A stretch of 64,000 nucleotides of DNA, from NCBI GenBank assembly GCA_903920435.1, contig CAIXMB010000163.1, positions 1-64,000 of the forward strand. Direction: 5' to 3'. A model generated the notes under the pieces. The model was not told the DNA's origin, searched no databases, and saw only the letters and a list, made by a program, of their open reading frames with translations. This document shows, piece by piece, positions 18,756-30,926 of the stretch (positions are counted from its first letter, which is position 1; every line of letters starts with the position of its first letter). Source of the DNA: an uncultured Actinomycetes bacterium (GTDB lineage: Bacteria > Actinomycetota > Actinomycetes > Actinomycetales > Microbacteriaceae). A program made the translations under genes and the position numbers.

Positions 18756-21374
18756 CTAGCGACCTGTCAGCTCGCTGCGCCCACGGATGCCCAGCTTCGC
18801 GTAGCTCGACTGCAGGTGGTTGTCGACGGTGCGCGGGGAGAGGAACAGCCGCTCGGCGATCTCGATGCTGCTGAGGCCCTGGGCGGCGAGACCGCTCACC
18901 TCCCGCTCGCGCTTGGTGAGCTGCTGCGCCGTGTCGAGGAACTGAAGCAGCGGGGTCGCCGCGGTCTCGCAGTTCGAGGCGAGGGCGTCTGCCCGGTTCT
19001 GCAGCGCCGCAGCCTCGCGGCCGCGCTCGGCCTTGCGGGCGACCCCGGCGGCGGACGCCATGGCCTCCGCAGCGAACAGCAACTGCCCGAGGGCCTCCCA
19101 GCGCTCCGAGATGGTCACGAGGGCCTCGACCGTCGGCTCGGCCTCCGCGCGCACGTGCGCGGACTGCAGGTCGATGAGCGGCGACTCGCCCTCGTTGCCG
19201 AGCACGACGAGCGCGGGCATCGCGAGGGATGCCCCGCCCAGCCGCGCGGCGCCGTGCAGCAGGGATGACGCGAGCACGCGGTGTCCGCGACGGGCGACGG
19301 CCTCCGCACGCTCGATGATCGTGGGGATGGCGGCCTGGTCGCCCTGCACAGCCTTCACCCAGTGGACCGCGAGGGTGGCCACCGAGCTGTTCGCGGCGTA
19401 GCCGGGGGTGAGCGCATCCGTGACCTCGGTGGCTTCGGCGGTGCGACCCTGCCACGCGAGGGCGAGCGCGAGCCACGCCATGCCCTGATCGCGGTACGCG
19501 ATGGGGCCGCGTGCCTTGGCGCCGCTGATGACGTCGCGGAACCAGCGCGCCGCGGTGTCGAGCTTGCCGAGTGCGAGCGCGCACCGGCCGAGCAGCAGCT
19601 CGTCGTAGCGGATCGCGAGCTCGTCGTCGTGGTCCATGCCGTCGTGCAGCGATTCGAGCGCCAGGCTGCGGCACTCCGCGACCTGGCCGGACTGGATGAG
19701 CGCCGTCGCGAGCACCATCTGCGCACGTCGCAGCGAGAACACCGGCAGCGGGTCGCTCGTCGCGTAGGCCACGGCCTCCCGTGCGGCGGCGATCGCGGCA
19801 TCCGCGCGGCCGAGTGCTGCCAGAGGCAGGGCCGTCGACATCGCGAGGATCGCGGCACGCGCCACCTCGGACTCGTGCTGCGGGCGGGCGTCCAGCAGCT
19901 GCTCGGCGGCGAGCTCGGCCTCTTCGAGGTTGAGCAGCAGCACCGCGCGCGAGAGCGCTAGCGAGCTCTTCAGCGACGGATGCTGCGACTCGACCTCATC
20001 GAGCAGATCGAGCCCTTTCCGGTTGCCGAGGAACTCGCCGGCGTAGGTGCTCGCGCGCGCGGTGGCGATGAGCCCCGTGAGCCGCTCCGCCGTCGGATCC
20101 TGGGTGTCGGCGGCGGCCGCGCGCTCGAGCAGGTCGAGTGCGACGGAGTTGCGGCCCATCGTCCACTGCGCCTCGCCCTGCAGGAAGAGCATCTCGGCGG
20201 CGGGGGCTCCCGCGAGCAGGGCCGCGGCGGCCAGGCGCGAGACCGACTCGTGGTCCTGGGCGAGCAGGGCCAGGTGCGCGGCACGCGAGAGCAGGCCCGG
20301 GTCGCTCGGCTCGCCGGCGTCGAGGCGCCACACGGCGACGCGCAGCTCATCGTCGGAGGTCATCGGGCGCGAGGAGATGATCTCGGCCTGCTCGAGCAGG
20401 TTGTCGACGATGGTGAGGCGCGACAGCGACGCGCGGATCGCGGCCACGTACTGCGGGTGGGCGAGGGAGACGAGCAGCCGGTCGCCGACCACCTCGACGA
20501 GCCCCGACTTCTCGAGCGCGATGACGCGCTTGCGCGCATCGTCGGTGCGGATGTCGGCGAGGGCGAGCGGCTGGCACACCGCGAGCCGCTCGACGATCGC
20601 GCGATCGACGGGGTCGAGGTGCTGCATGCGCGACCGGATGAGGTCGTGCAGCGCGGGTGTTCCGATCGGCTCGCCTACGAGCTGCCACACGCCCTCGGTC
20701 TCGACGAGCTGCTTCTCGTCGAGCGCGCCGAGCACGAGTTCGCGCAGGAACAGCGGATTGCCGCCCGACATGGCGTGCAGGTCGACCGCCGTGCGGTGGG
20801 CGATGCGGCCGGAGAGCACCTGGCCGAGCACCGCCTCGTAGCCGGCGACGTCGAGCGGGGGAACATCGACGCGCAGCGCCGTGCTGCTCGTCCACATCGA
20901 GAGGATCGCGTCGGGCAGGGGGTCTCCGCTGCGCACGGTGGCGATGAGCCGCGCTGCCCCCGCCGCGAGCAGTTGCGTGATGACCGCGAGCGACAGCGAG
21001 TCCAGCAGTGACAGGTCGTCGATGGTCACGACGACGCGGCGGCCCGCCGCGCGGGTCTCCACCGCCGCGCGCACCTGGCCGAACAGCACCACCGAATCCT
21101 GCGACGCGGCCTGGAGGTCGATGGGCTCACGCGCGAGTGCCGGGGCGAGAGCGCCGAGGGGGATCGCCGACATGGTCTCGCTCGCGGTGATGGGGATGAC
21201 GAGCCATCCGTCGCCCTCGAGCACCGACGCCGCCTCGGAGGCCAACCGGGTCTTACCCACGCCGGAGGGCCCGCACAGGATGACCACGGATGCGGCGGGG
21301 GAGCGCAGCGTCGCGGTGATGCGGTCGAGCAGGGCATCCCTGCCGACGAGCGGCCACGCGGCGGAGAGCTCCAT
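18756..21374 (-). CDS. LuxR-family (LAL-type) regulator with N-terminal AAA ATPase
   Basis: Walker A CGPSGVGKTRLASEA; C-terminal HTH LTKREREVSGLAAQGLSSIEIAERLFLSPRTVDNHLQSSYAKLGI. Confidence 0.92.
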   Translation of the reverse strand: MELSAAWPLVGRDALLDRITATLRSPAASVVILCGPSGVGKTRLASEAASVLEGDGWLVIPITASETMSAIPLGALAPALAREPIDLQAASQDSVVLFGQVRAAVETRAAGRRVVVTIDDLSLLDSLSLAVITQLLAAGAARLIATVRSGDPLPDAILSMWTSSTALRVDVPPLDVAGYEAVLGQVLSGRIAHRTAVDLHAMSGGNPLFLRELVLGALDEKQLVETEGVWQLVGEPIGTPALHDLIRSRMQHLDPVDRAIVERLAVCQPLALADIRTDDARKRVIALEKSGLVEVVGDRLLVSLAHPQYVAAIRASLSRLTIVDNLLEQAEIISSRPMTSDDELRVAVWRLDAGEPSDPGLLSRAAHLALLAQDHESVSRLAAAALLAGAPAAEMLFLQGEAQWTMGRNSVALDLLERAAAADTQDPTAERLTGLIATARASTYAGEFLGNRKGLDLLDEVESQHPSLKSSLALSRAVLLLNLEEAELAAEQLLDARPQHESEVARAAILAMSTALPLAALGRADAAIAAAREAVAYATSDPLPVFSLRRAQMVLATALIQSGQVAECRSLALESLHDGMDHDDELAIRYDELLLGRCALALGKLDTAARWFRDVISGAKARGPIAYRDQGMAWLALALAWQGRTAEATEVTDALTPGYAANSSVATLAVHWVKAVQGDQAAIPTIIERAEAVARRGHRVLASSLLHGAARLGGASLAMPALVVLGNEGESPLIDLQSAHVRAEAEPTVEALVTISERWEALGQLLFAAEAMASAAGVARKAERGREAAALQNRADALASNCETAATPLLQFLDTAQQLTKREREVSGLAAQGLSSIEIAERLFLSPRTVDNHLQSSYAKLGIRGRSELTGR

Positions 21375-21519
21375 AGGTGAAAAAGCCTATCGTTCCGGCC
21401 CCCTAGGTAGTGGGTACCCGGCAATTGAGTAATCGCTGCCCATCCGTGAACTTCCGGGCTCGCGGAGTCTGTAACCACGCCGAGAAACGGCATCACTTCA
21501 CACAGACCAAGGACACAAC

Positions 21520-22707
21520 ATGAACACCAAGTGCAAGATCGCCAGTGCCGGATTCATGGCAGTCGGCCTCACCGCCTTCGGCCTCGTCGGCGCCACCGCC
21601 GCCAACGCAGCGGGCGTCGCGCCCGTGGGCGGCGACGACTACTACACGATCGCCCAGGGCGGCTCGCTCACGATCGCCGCTCCCGGCATCCTCGTCAACG
21701 ACGTCGACGCCGAGGGCGACACCCTGCACGTCGGCAATTCCTTCGGCTACAACGGCGCCGACTCCGTGCAGGTGAACCTCGACGGATCATTCACGTTCAC
21801 CCCGAGCCCGAACTTCTACGGAACCGCAGGCTTCGCCTACTACCCGTCCGACGGCGCTCTCGGTGCCGAGACCCACGTCTACATCACGGTCACCCCGACC
21901 GCCGCGCCTGTGGCGCTCGCCGCGGCGGACGACGGCTACTCGATGGTGCAGGACACGGTGCTCACCATCCCCGCAGCATCGGGGCTCCTCGCCAACGACT
22001 CCGGGCCGGGCTACCTGTACGCGGCGAACGGCGCGGCGATCGCGGCGAACCAGCTCGTCGTCAACCAGGACGGCAGCTTCGTCTACACGCCCCCCGTCGG
22101 CTTCGTCGGCACCACCACGTTCGGGTACCGCACGAGCGACGGCAACGTGTTCAGCAACGACGCCCTCGTCACCATCACCGTGACGGCCTCGGGCGTCGTC
22201 GTGCCGCCAGCGCCGCTCGTGGTCGCGGACGACTTCTACTCGATGGACAAGGACACCGTGCTCACGATTCCCGCCGCGAACGGCGTGCTCGCCAACGACT
22301 CGGGCGTCGTCACCGTCGCCAATACCCTCGGCAACGGATGGGCCCAGGTCATGCCGGACGGCAGCTTCGTGTTCACCCCCGTCGCGGGCTTCGTCGGCAC
22401 GATCACCTTCGAGTACCGCTCGACGGACGGTACCCAGTTCAGCAACTACGCAACCGCCACGATCGTCATCAACGACGTCGTGGTGCCGCCCGCCGGCGGT
22501 GGCGCCGCCGGTGGCGGACTCGTGCCGCAGATCCCCGTCATCCCGCAGATCCCGGTGGTCCCGCAGACCCCCGGCGATCTCCCCACCCTCGCCTACACGG
22601 GCGGCACCGACGATGTCTCGACGTGGCTCGCAGCACCTGCGGCGGCGCTCATCGGCCTCGGAGGTCTCGGCCTCTGGTACTCGCGCCGTCGCGCGCAGAA
22701 CTCCTAA
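21520..22707 (+). CDS. Secreted surface protein, three cadherin/VCBS-like repeats, LAxTG sorting signal
   Basis: Signal peptide; repeats (DDxYSMxxDTVLTIPAAxGxLANDSG..DGSFVxTPxxGFVGTxTFxYRxxDG); C-terminal LAYTGG-TM-RRR. Confidence 0.88.
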   Translation: MNTKCKIASAGFMAVGLTAFGLVGATAANAAGVAPVGGDDYYTIAQGGSLTIAAPGILVNDVDAEGDTLHVGNSFGYNGADSVQVNLDGSFTFTPSPNFYGTAGFAYYPSDGALGAETHVYITVTPTAAPVALAAADDGYSMVQDTVLTIPAASGLLANDSGPGYLYAANGAAIAANQLVVNQDGSFVYTPPVGFVGTTTFGYRTSDGNVFSNDALVTITVTASGVVVPPAPLVVADDFYSMDKDTVLTIPAANGVLANDSGVVTVANTLGNGWAQVMPDGSFVFTPVAGFVGTITFEYRSTDGTQFSNYATATIVINDVVVPPAGGGAAGGGLVPQIPVIPQIPVVPQTPGDLPTLAYTGGTDDVSTWLAAPAAALIGLGGLGLWYSRRRAQNS

Positions 22708-22748
22708 TCGCACACCTCCACCCCAAACCACACGAAAGAAGAACGACA

Positions 22749-23117
22749 GTGAACCTCCTCAAATCCCTCAAGGACATGGGCGCCATGGTCAACGCGGCCC
22801 CCGACCTCATCCAGTCAGCCAACCGCCTTGCCGAGAACGCGAAGGTGCAGCAGGCCCAGGCCATGGCGCCCGCCGCCGCAGCCGAGCCCTCCGCCGCAGC
22901 GCTCGCCCCCATCGCGGGCGTCGAGCTCGGCACCTACGTGCTCGTGTCGAAGGGCATCGCAGCGTACGGCTACGACGCGGCCAAGCTGCCGCTCGTGGCC
23001 TCGGCCTACGGGGTCTCGGCCGACGCGTGGGCCATCGCCCAGGCGGGCTGGGCAGCACGCATCCAGAACGACGCGGCCGTTGGCGCGAAGTTCAACAGCC
23101 TCTACGCGGGGTCCTGA
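22749..23117 (+). CDS. Small Ala-rich protein of unknown function (122 aa, GTG start)
   Basis: In-frame end of listed 528-aa ORF: VNLLKSLKDMGAMVNAAPDLIQSANRLAENAKVQQ..; start 41 bp after surface-protein stop. Confidence 0.75.
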   Translation: MNLLKSLKDMGAMVNAAPDLIQSANRLAENAKVQQAQAMAPAAAAEPSAAALAPIAGVELGTYVLVSKGIAAYGYDAAKLPLVASAYGVSADAWAIAQAGWAARIQNDAAVGAKFNSLYAGS

Positions 23118-23119
23118 TC

Positions 23120-23521
23120 GTGGGCTTCCTCGACAGCTACTTCCGCCTCACGTCGATGACCGACGAGATGGAGAAGAAGAGCGACGTGGGGGCGAGCCTG
23201 TCGAGCATGCAGTCCAAGCTCGACGGTCTCAATGCCGCCATGGAGTTCTCGGGCCCCGTGGCGGCAGATCCCGCCAAGCGCACGGATGCCACCGCCACCC
23301 TGACCGCGTCGCGCCCCACCGGTGCGCAGGTGAACGGCGCACTCATCGTCGAGCTCGACCTGCTCGTGATGCTCCCGTCGGGCATCCCGGTGCCGGTCAC
23401 GCAGACCGCGATCGTGCCCGCCACCGCCGTCGGACTCCTGCACCCGGGCGCCCGGCTCGCGGTGAGCCTCGACCCGGCAGTGCCGGCGACGCTCGCGGTC
23501 GACTGGAACCGCGCAGCCTGA
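23120..23521 (+). CDS. Small protein of unknown function (133 aa, GTG start)
   Basis: VGFLDSYFRLTSMTDEMEKKSDVGASLSSMQSKLDGLNAAMEFSG..; nearly abuts previous gene. Confidence 0.75.
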   Translation: MGFLDSYFRLTSMTDEMEKKSDVGASLSSMQSKLDGLNAAMEFSGPVAADPAKRTDATATLTASRPTGAQVNGALIVELDLLVMLPSGIPVPVTQTAIVPATAVGLLHPGARLAVSLDPAVPATLAVDWNRAA

Positions 23522-23526
23522 GCAAG

Positions 23527-23560
23527 GAAGGGCCGGCCACGTACGCGTGGCCGGCCCTTC
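23527..23560. terminator. Bidirectional intrinsic terminator
   Basis: GAAGGGCCGGCCAC-GTACGC-GTGGCCGGCCCTTC, perfect 14-bp stem between convergent genes. Confidence 0.85.
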
Positions 23561-23566
23561 GCCGTC

Positions 23567-24514
23567 TCAGACCTTGCGCAGCAGAACGCTCGAGACCGCG
23601 TGGTCGCCGCCCTTGCGCAGCACGAGATCGGCGCGCGGGCGCGTCGGCACGATGTTCTGCACGAGGTTGGGCTCGTTGATCGCTGCCCAGATGCCGCGTG
23701 CCCGGCTGCGCGCCTCGTCTTCGGTGAGGGAGGCGAAGCGGTGGAAGTACGACTTCGGGTTCGTGAACGCGCCGCGCTGCAGGCGCAGGAAACGCTCCTC
23801 GTACCAGCGCGCGATGTCCTGCGTGCGCGCGTCGACGTAGAGGGAGAAGTCGAAGAGGTCGCTCACCGCGAGGCTGTGACCCGGTGCCGCGGGCTGCAGC
23901 ACGTTGAGCCCCTCGACGATGAGCACGTCCGGCGCATTCACAACGATCTCCGCGTCGGGCACGATGTCGTAGGCCAGGTGGGAGTAGAAGGGGGCGCGCA
24001 CCTCGCGCACCCCGCTCTTCACCTGGCTCACGAAGCGCAGGAGCGCCCGTCGGTCGTACGACTCGGGGAATCCCTTGCGCTCCATGAGCCCGCGGCGCTC
24101 GAGCTCGGCGTTCGGGAAGAGGAATCCGTCGGTGGTCACGAGCTCGACGCGCGGAGTGCCCTCCCAGCGTCCGAGGAGCTCGCGCAGCAGGCGCGCGACG
24201 GTGGACTTGCCCACGGCGACGGAGCCGGCTACCCCGATCACGAAGGGGGTGCGGGGGGAGCGCTCGCCCAGGAACGACGACGTCGCCGAGTGCAGGTGCT
24301 GCGCATTCTCGGCGTACAGCGACAGCAGCCGACTGAGCGGCAGGTACACCGCCGCGACCTCGTCGAGGTCGAGTTCGTCGCCCAATCCGCGCAGTTCGAT
24401 GACCTCCGTCGCGCTCAACGGCGCCGTCATCGTCGGCGCGAGCGCCGCCCAATCACCGCGGTCCAGCTCGATGAACGGAGTCTCGTGACCGGGGTGCGAG
24501 GAGGGGTCGGACAT
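23567..24514 (-). CDS. coaA: Pantothenate kinase (type I)
   Basis: [53 protein letters not shown]. Confidence 0.95.
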   Translation of the reverse strand: MSDPSSHPGHETPFIELDRGDWAALAPTMTAPLSATEVIELRGLGDELDLDEVAAVYLPLSRLLSLYAENAQHLHSATSSFLGERSPRTPFVIGVAGSVAVGKSTVARLLRELLGRWEGTPRVELVTTDGFLFPNAELERRGLMERKGFPESYDRRALLRFVSQVKSGVREVRAPFYSHLAYDIVPDAEIVVNAPDVLIVEGLNVLQPAAPGHSLAVSDLFDFSLYVDARTQDIARWYEERFLRLQRGAFTNPKSYFHRFASLTEDEARSRARGIWAAINEPNLVQNIVPTRPRADLVLRKGGDHAVSSVLLRKV

Positions 24515-24547
24515 CGCCCCCAGCTTACTGGCACTAAAATCGACGGC

Positions 24548-26401
<1,854 letters not shown>

Positions 26402-26420
26402 TGCTCGTGGGGTGCGCGCC

Positions 26421-26789
26421 ATGATCGTCGGCATCGGCGTCGATGTCGTCGATCTCGCGAGATTCGAGCGCGGCCTCATCCGCACGCCGGCGCTCAAAGA
26501 CCGCTTGTTCGCCGAGAGCGAACAGGTACGCGACGGCGCTCCGATGCCGCTGCGCTCGCTCGCGGGTCGGTTCGCCGCGAAGGAGGCGCTCATCAAGGCG
26601 CTCGGCGACTCGTCGGGCGTCACGTGGCACGACATGCGGATCGTCTCCAACGATCTCGGCAACCCCGGTTTCGAGCTGTACAACTCCACCAAGGCGATAG
26701 CGGAGGGGCGCGGCATCACGGCGATCCACCTGTCGATGAGCCATGACGCGGGGTTCGCCGTCGCCTACGTGATCGCCGAGGCGCCGTGA
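26421..26789 (+). CDS. acpS: Holo-[acyl-carrier-protein] synthase
   Basis: MIVGIGVDVVDLARFERGL..LAGRFAAKEALIKALGD..HLSMSHDAGFAVAYVI. Confidence 0.93.
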   Translation: MIVGIGVDVVDLARFERGLIRTPALKDRLFAESEQVRDGAPMPLRSLAGRFAAKEALIKALGDSSGVTWHDMRIVSNDLGNPGFELYNSTKAIAEGRGITAIHLSMSHDAGFAVAYVIAEAP

Positions 26790-27904
26790 GGTACGCGACC
26801 ATCGACCTCGCCGCAGTGACCCGCAACATCGAGGCCATGCGCGCACTGGTCGGGCCAGCATCGACCATGGCCGTCGTGAAGGCGAACGCGTACGGCCACG
26901 GCGCCGTGCCGGTCGCCCGTGCCGCCCTCGAGGGTGGCGCCGACTGGCTGGGCGTCGTCGATCTCGACGAGGCGCTCGAGCTGCGCGCGGCCGGGGTCGA
27001 GGCTCCCGTCTTCGCGTGGCTGCACGACCCGGCCGCCGACTTCGACGTGGCGGTCGAGCACGGCATCGATGTGGGAGTGAGCTACCTCGACCAGCTCGAG
27101 CGTGCGGCAGCGGCATCCGGCAGGCCGAGCGTGCACCTGAAGGTCGACACCGGGCTCGGCCGCAACGGCATCGCGCCGGCGGACTGGCCAGCGGTGTTCG
27201 CGGCCGCGCGGGCACACGAGTCGGCAGGGCGGCTCGAGATCCGCGGCCTGTGGACCCACCTCGCGGGCGCCGACGACGACGCGCAGCTCGACAGGTTCGA
27301 CGACGCACGCGCGGCCGCAGCAGCGGCGGGCCTCGAGCCGGAGTTCGTGCACGTGGGCGCGACCGGCGCCGCCCTGCGCAACCCGCGGGCGCGCCTCGAC
27401 CTCGTGCGGCTCGGCATCGGCACCTACGGCATCTCGCCCTTCGACGACACGGATGCCGCGGGCCTGGCCCTCACCCCCGTGATGACCCTCTCGGCTACCG
27501 TCGTCTCGTCCAAGCGCGTGGCGGCCGGCACGGGTGTCTCGTACGGCCACGACTACGTCACCGACCGCGAGACGACGCTCGTGCTCGTGCCCCTCGGGTA
27601 CGCGGACGGCATTCCGCGCCACGCCTCGTCGCGCGGGCCGGTGAGCATCAACGGCACGACGTACCGGGTGGCCGGCCGCGTCGCCATGGACCAGTTCGTG
27701 CTCGACGTCGGCGACGACGTGGTGTCGGTGGGCGACCGGGCGATCCTGTTCGGCGACCCGTCGACGGGCGTGCCGTCTGTCGACGACTGGGCGACCGCGG
27801 CGGGCACCATCAACTACGAGATCGTCACCCGCATCGGCAACCGCGTGAAGCGGGTGTACGCGGGGCCCACGCCGCCGGTTCCGGCGCGAGGCGAAGCCTC
27901 GTGA
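26786..27904 (+). CDS. alr: Alanine racemase (GTG start)
   Basis: VVKANAYGHGAVPVARAAL; YVTDRETTLVLVPLGYADGIPR; GRVAMDQFVLDVG. Confidence 0.95.
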   Translation: MRYATIDLAAVTRNIEAMRALVGPASTMAVVKANAYGHGAVPVARAALEGGADWLGVVDLDEALELRAAGVEAPVFAWLHDPAADFDVAVEHGIDVGVSYLDQLERAAAASGRPSVHLKVDTGLGRNGIAPADWPAVFAAARAHESAGRLEIRGLWTHLAGADDDAQLDRFDDARAAAAAAGLEPEFVHVGATGAALRNPRARLDLVRLGIGTYGISPFDDTDAAGLALTPVMTLSATVVSSKRVAAGTGVSYGHDYVTDRETTLVLVPLGYADGIPRHASSRGPVSINGTTYRVAGRVAMDQFVLDVGDDVVSVGDRAILFGDPSTGVPSVDDWATAAGTINYEIVTRIGNRVKRVYAGPTPPVPARGEAS

Positions 27905-28386
27905 CGCCCGTGTGGCGGGGAACTATCGAGAGCCCCGAGGCCATGGCCGAGCTGGGCGCGCTCGTCGCGCGGCAGCTGCGCGCGGGCGACCTGGTGCTGC
28001 TCAACGGCGAGCTCGGCGCGGGCAAGACGACGTTCACGCGCGGTCTGGGCGAGGCGCTCGGCGTGCGCGGCGCGGTGACGAGCCCCACGTTCGTGCTCGC
28101 GCGCACCCACCCGGCCGATCCCACCCCGCTCGTGCACGTGGACGCCTACCGGCTCGGCAGCGCGCTCGAGCTCGACGATCTCGACATCGACTACGCGGGC
28201 TCCATCGTCGTCGTGGAGTGGGGCGCCGGCCTGCTCGACGGTGTCGCGGAGTCGTGGCTCGAGCTCGACATCGTGCGGCCCCACGGCGGCGACCCCGACG
28301 CCGAGGTCGAGCCGCGCGAGGTCACGGTCACGGGCCACGGCCCGCGCTGGCAGCGGATGGAGTGGCTCGATGCTGCTCGCCATTGA
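27901..28386 (+). CDS. tsaE: tRNA t6A synthesis ATPase TsaE
   Basis: VLLNGELGAGKTTFTRGLGEALGVRGAVTSPTFVLARTH; VVVEWGAGL. Confidence 0.92.
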   Translation: MTPVWRGTIESPEAMAELGALVARQLRAGDLVLLNGELGAGKTTFTRGLGEALGVRGAVTSPTFVLARTHPADPTPLVHVDAYRLGSALELDDLDIDYAGSIVVVEWGAGLLDGVAESWLELDIVRPHGGDPDAEVEPREVTVTGHGPRWQRMEWLDAARH

Positions 28387-28984
28387 CACCTCGCTCGGCA
28401 CGAGCGTGGCGGTAGTCGACAACGCGGCCGGCATCATCGCCGAGCACTCGTCAGACGACACCCGCGGTCACGCCGAGATCGTGGGCACGCTCATCGCCGC
28501 GTGCCTGGCCGACTCCGGCATCCCCGTCTCGGCGCTCTCGGGCGTCGTCGCGGGCATGGGCCCCGGGCCCTTCACGGGGCTGCGCGTCGGCATCGCCGCC
28601 GCGCGCGCCTTCGCCTTCGGCGCCGGCAAGATCGTGGTGCCGATCGTGAGCCACGACGCCATCGCCCTCGGTGAGGAGGGCAGGTTCGTCGTCGCGACGG
28701 ACGCCCGGCGCGGTGAGCTCTACTGGTCCGCATACGAGGGGCCGGATGCCGCGGCCCTCCCGGTCCGCACGCACGGCCCCGCGCTCGTCAAGGCCGGGGA
28801 GCTCGAGTCGGCGGTGCCGGCCGGGCACCGGATCATCCGGGCGACGCGCGTCTCGGCGGGCGACCTCGGAATGCTCGCCGAGGCCCTCTACGCGAACGGC
28901 CGCCCCTTCGCCGCCGACGAGCCGCTGTACCTGCGCTCGCCCGACGTCACGCTCTCCGCCGGGCCCAAGCGGGTGACCGGATGA
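28370..28984 (+). CDS. tsaB: tRNA t6A synthesis protein TsaB
   Basis: MLLAIDTSLGTSVAVVDN; GVVAGMGPGPFTGLRVGIAAARAFAFG. Confidence 0.92.
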   Translation: MLLAIDTSLGTSVAVVDNAAGIIAEHSSDDTRGHAEIVGTLIAACLADSGIPVSALSGVVAGMGPGPFTGLRVGIAAARAFAFGAGKIVVPIVSHDAIALGEEGRFVVATDARRGELYWSAYEGPDAAALPVRTHGPALVKAGELESAVPAGHRIIRATRVSAGDLGMLAEALYANGRPFAADEPLYLRSPDVTLSAGPKRVTG

Positions 28985-29463
28985 CCGCCTGGCAGTTGCG
29001 CACGGCGACCGAGGGCGACCTCGACGCCATCATGGCGATCGAGTCGACCGTGTTCCCGGATGACGCGTGGTCGCCGGCCACCATGCTCGCCGAGCTGCGC
29101 GACCGCAACGGCGTCTACTACGTGGCGTTCCCGCCCGACGACCCCGCGCGCGTCGACGCGTACGCGGGACTGCGGGCGCCGCGCCGCCAGCCCCAGGCCG
29201 ATATCCAGACCATCGCCGTCGTCGAGGGTGCCCGGCGCCACGGGCTCGGCCGCGTGCTCATGCTCCGGATGATCGACGATGCGCGTGAGCGCGGTGCGAG
29301 CGAGCTCTTCCTCGAGGTGCGAGCGGACAATCCCGGCGCGCAGGCGCTGTACGAGTCACTCGGGTTCGAGCAGATCGCGGTGCGGCCGCGCTACTACAAC
29401 GGCGTCGTCGACGCGGTGATTATGCGCCTGGAGATCCCGGCGCCGAAGGCGGGGCTGGCATGA
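28981..29463 (+). CDS. rimI: Ribosomal protein alanine N-acetyltransferase (GNAT)
   Basis: [62 protein letters not shown]; between tsaB and tsaD. Confidence 0.9.
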   Translation: MTAWQLRTATEGDLDAIMAIESTVFPDDAWSPATMLAELRDRNGVYYVAFPPDDPARVDAYAGLRAPRRQPQADIQTIAVVEGARRHGLGRVLMLRMIDDARERGASELFLEVRADNPGAQALYESLGFEQIAVRPRYYNGVVDAVIMRLEIPAPKAGLA

Positions 29464-30524
29464 GCGGGCCCCTGGTGCTCGGCATCGAGACGAGCTGCGA
29501 CGAGACCGGCATCGGCATCGTGCGCGGTACGACGCTGCTCGCCAACGTCATCTCGTCGTCGATGGAGGAGCACGCGCGCTACGGCGGCGTCGTGCCCGAG
29601 GTCGCCGCGCGTGCGCACCTCGAGGCCCTCGTGCCCGCGCTGCGCCAGGCGCTCGCCGAGGCCGACGTCGAGCTCGCCGATCTCGATGCGATCGCCGTCA
29701 CGAGCGGGCCGGGCCTCTCCGGTGCGCTCATGGTCGGCGTGGGGGCGGCGAAGGCGCTCGCCCTCTCGCTCGGCAAGCCGCTGTACGCGGTGAACCACCT
29801 CGTGGGCCACGTGGGGGCGGATGTGCTCTCGGTCTCGGCAGGCTCGACCACCGGGCCGCTCGAGTACCCGACCATCGCACTGCTCGTGTCGGGCGGCCAC
29901 ACCTCGCTGCTGCATGTGCGTGACCTCATCTCCGACGTCGAACTGCTCGGCGAGACCATCGACGACGCGGCGGGCGAGGCGTTCGACAAGGTCGCGCGCC
30001 TACTGGGTCTGCCCTACCCGGGCGGTCCCGAGATCGATCGGGCCGCGGTGGGCGGCAACCCGAAGGCGATCCGGTTCCCGCGCGGGCTCACCCACGCGAA
30101 AGACGCGGAGAAGCACCGCTACGACTTCTCGTTCTCCGGGCTCAAGACGGCGGTCGCGCGCTGGGTCGAGCGCGAGCGCGATGAGGGGCGCGAGGTGCCC
30201 ATCGCCGACGTTGCGGCGAGCTTCCGCGAGGCGGTAGTCGATGTCCTGCTGACGAAGGCCGTCGCCGCGTGTGTCGACCTCGGGGTGCCGCGGCTGCTGC
30301 TCGGTGGGGGAGTGGTGGCCAACGCCCGCGTGCGCGAGCTCGCGGCCGAGCGCTGCGCTGCCGCGGGCATCCGGCTCCGTATCCCGCCGCTCTCGCTGTG
30401 CACCGACAACGGGGCGATGATCGCCGCCCTCGGGGCCCAGCTCGTCGCGGCGGGCCACGCGCCCTCCGGGCTCGGATTCGGCGCGGACTCGACGCTGCCC
30501 GTAACACTCGTACAACAGCCGTAA
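29460..30524 (+). CDS. tsaD: tRNA t6A synthesis transferase TsaD
   Basis: [62 protein letters not shown]. Confidence 0.95.
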   Translation: MSGPLVLGIETSCDETGIGIVRGTTLLANVISSSMEEHARYGGVVPEVAARAHLEALVPALRQALAEADVELADLDAIAVTSGPGLSGALMVGVGAAKALALSLGKPLYAVNHLVGHVGADVLSVSAGSTTGPLEYPTIALLVSGGHTSLLHVRDLISDVELLGETIDDAAGEAFDKVARLLGLPYPGGPEIDRAAVGGNPKAIRFPRGLTHAKDAEKHRYDFSFSGLKTAVARWVERERDEGREVPIADVAASFREAVVDVLLTKAVAACVDLGVPRLLLGGGVVANARVRELAAERCAAAGIRLRIPPLSLCTDNGAMIAALGAQLVAAGHAPSGLGFGADSTLPVTLVQQP

Positions 30525-30575
30525 CCCGCAGCGCCCCGCGTTGACTTAGGCGCGGCGTGCTGAAACGATGACACC

Positions 30576-30926
30576 ATGACTGATCAGACTCCTGCTCCCA
30601 CGCCCGAACCCGCAGCGGTTCCCACCCCGGCCGCTCAGCCCGCGGCCCCCGCGTACGCCCCCGCCGGGCCTGCCCGCCCGTGGAACGTGCTCGCGATCGT
30701 CTCGCTCGCCATCGCCATCGTCGGCTTCTCGTGGATCAGCCTCGGTGCCGTCATCACGGGCCACATCGCCCTCAGCCAGATCAAGAAGACCGGCGAGCAG
30801 GGCCACGGCCTCGCGCTCGCCGGCACGATCATCGGCTACGTCGGCATCGCGGTCACCCTGATCTGGATCCCGATCGTGATCTTCGGCATCATCGCCTCCG
30901 CGAGCTACGGCGGCTACAACTACTAG
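30576..30926 (+). CDS. DUF4190-like membrane protein, paralog 1
   Basis: ALSQIKKTGEQGHGLALAGTIIGYVGIAVTLIW after a Pro/Ala-rich N terminus. Confidence 0.8.
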   Translation: MTDQTPAPTPEPAAVPTPAAQPAAPAYAPAGPARPWNVLAIVSLAIAIVGFSWISLGAVITGHIALSQIKKTGEQGHGLALAGTIIGYVGIAVTLIWIPIVIFGIIASASYGGYNY

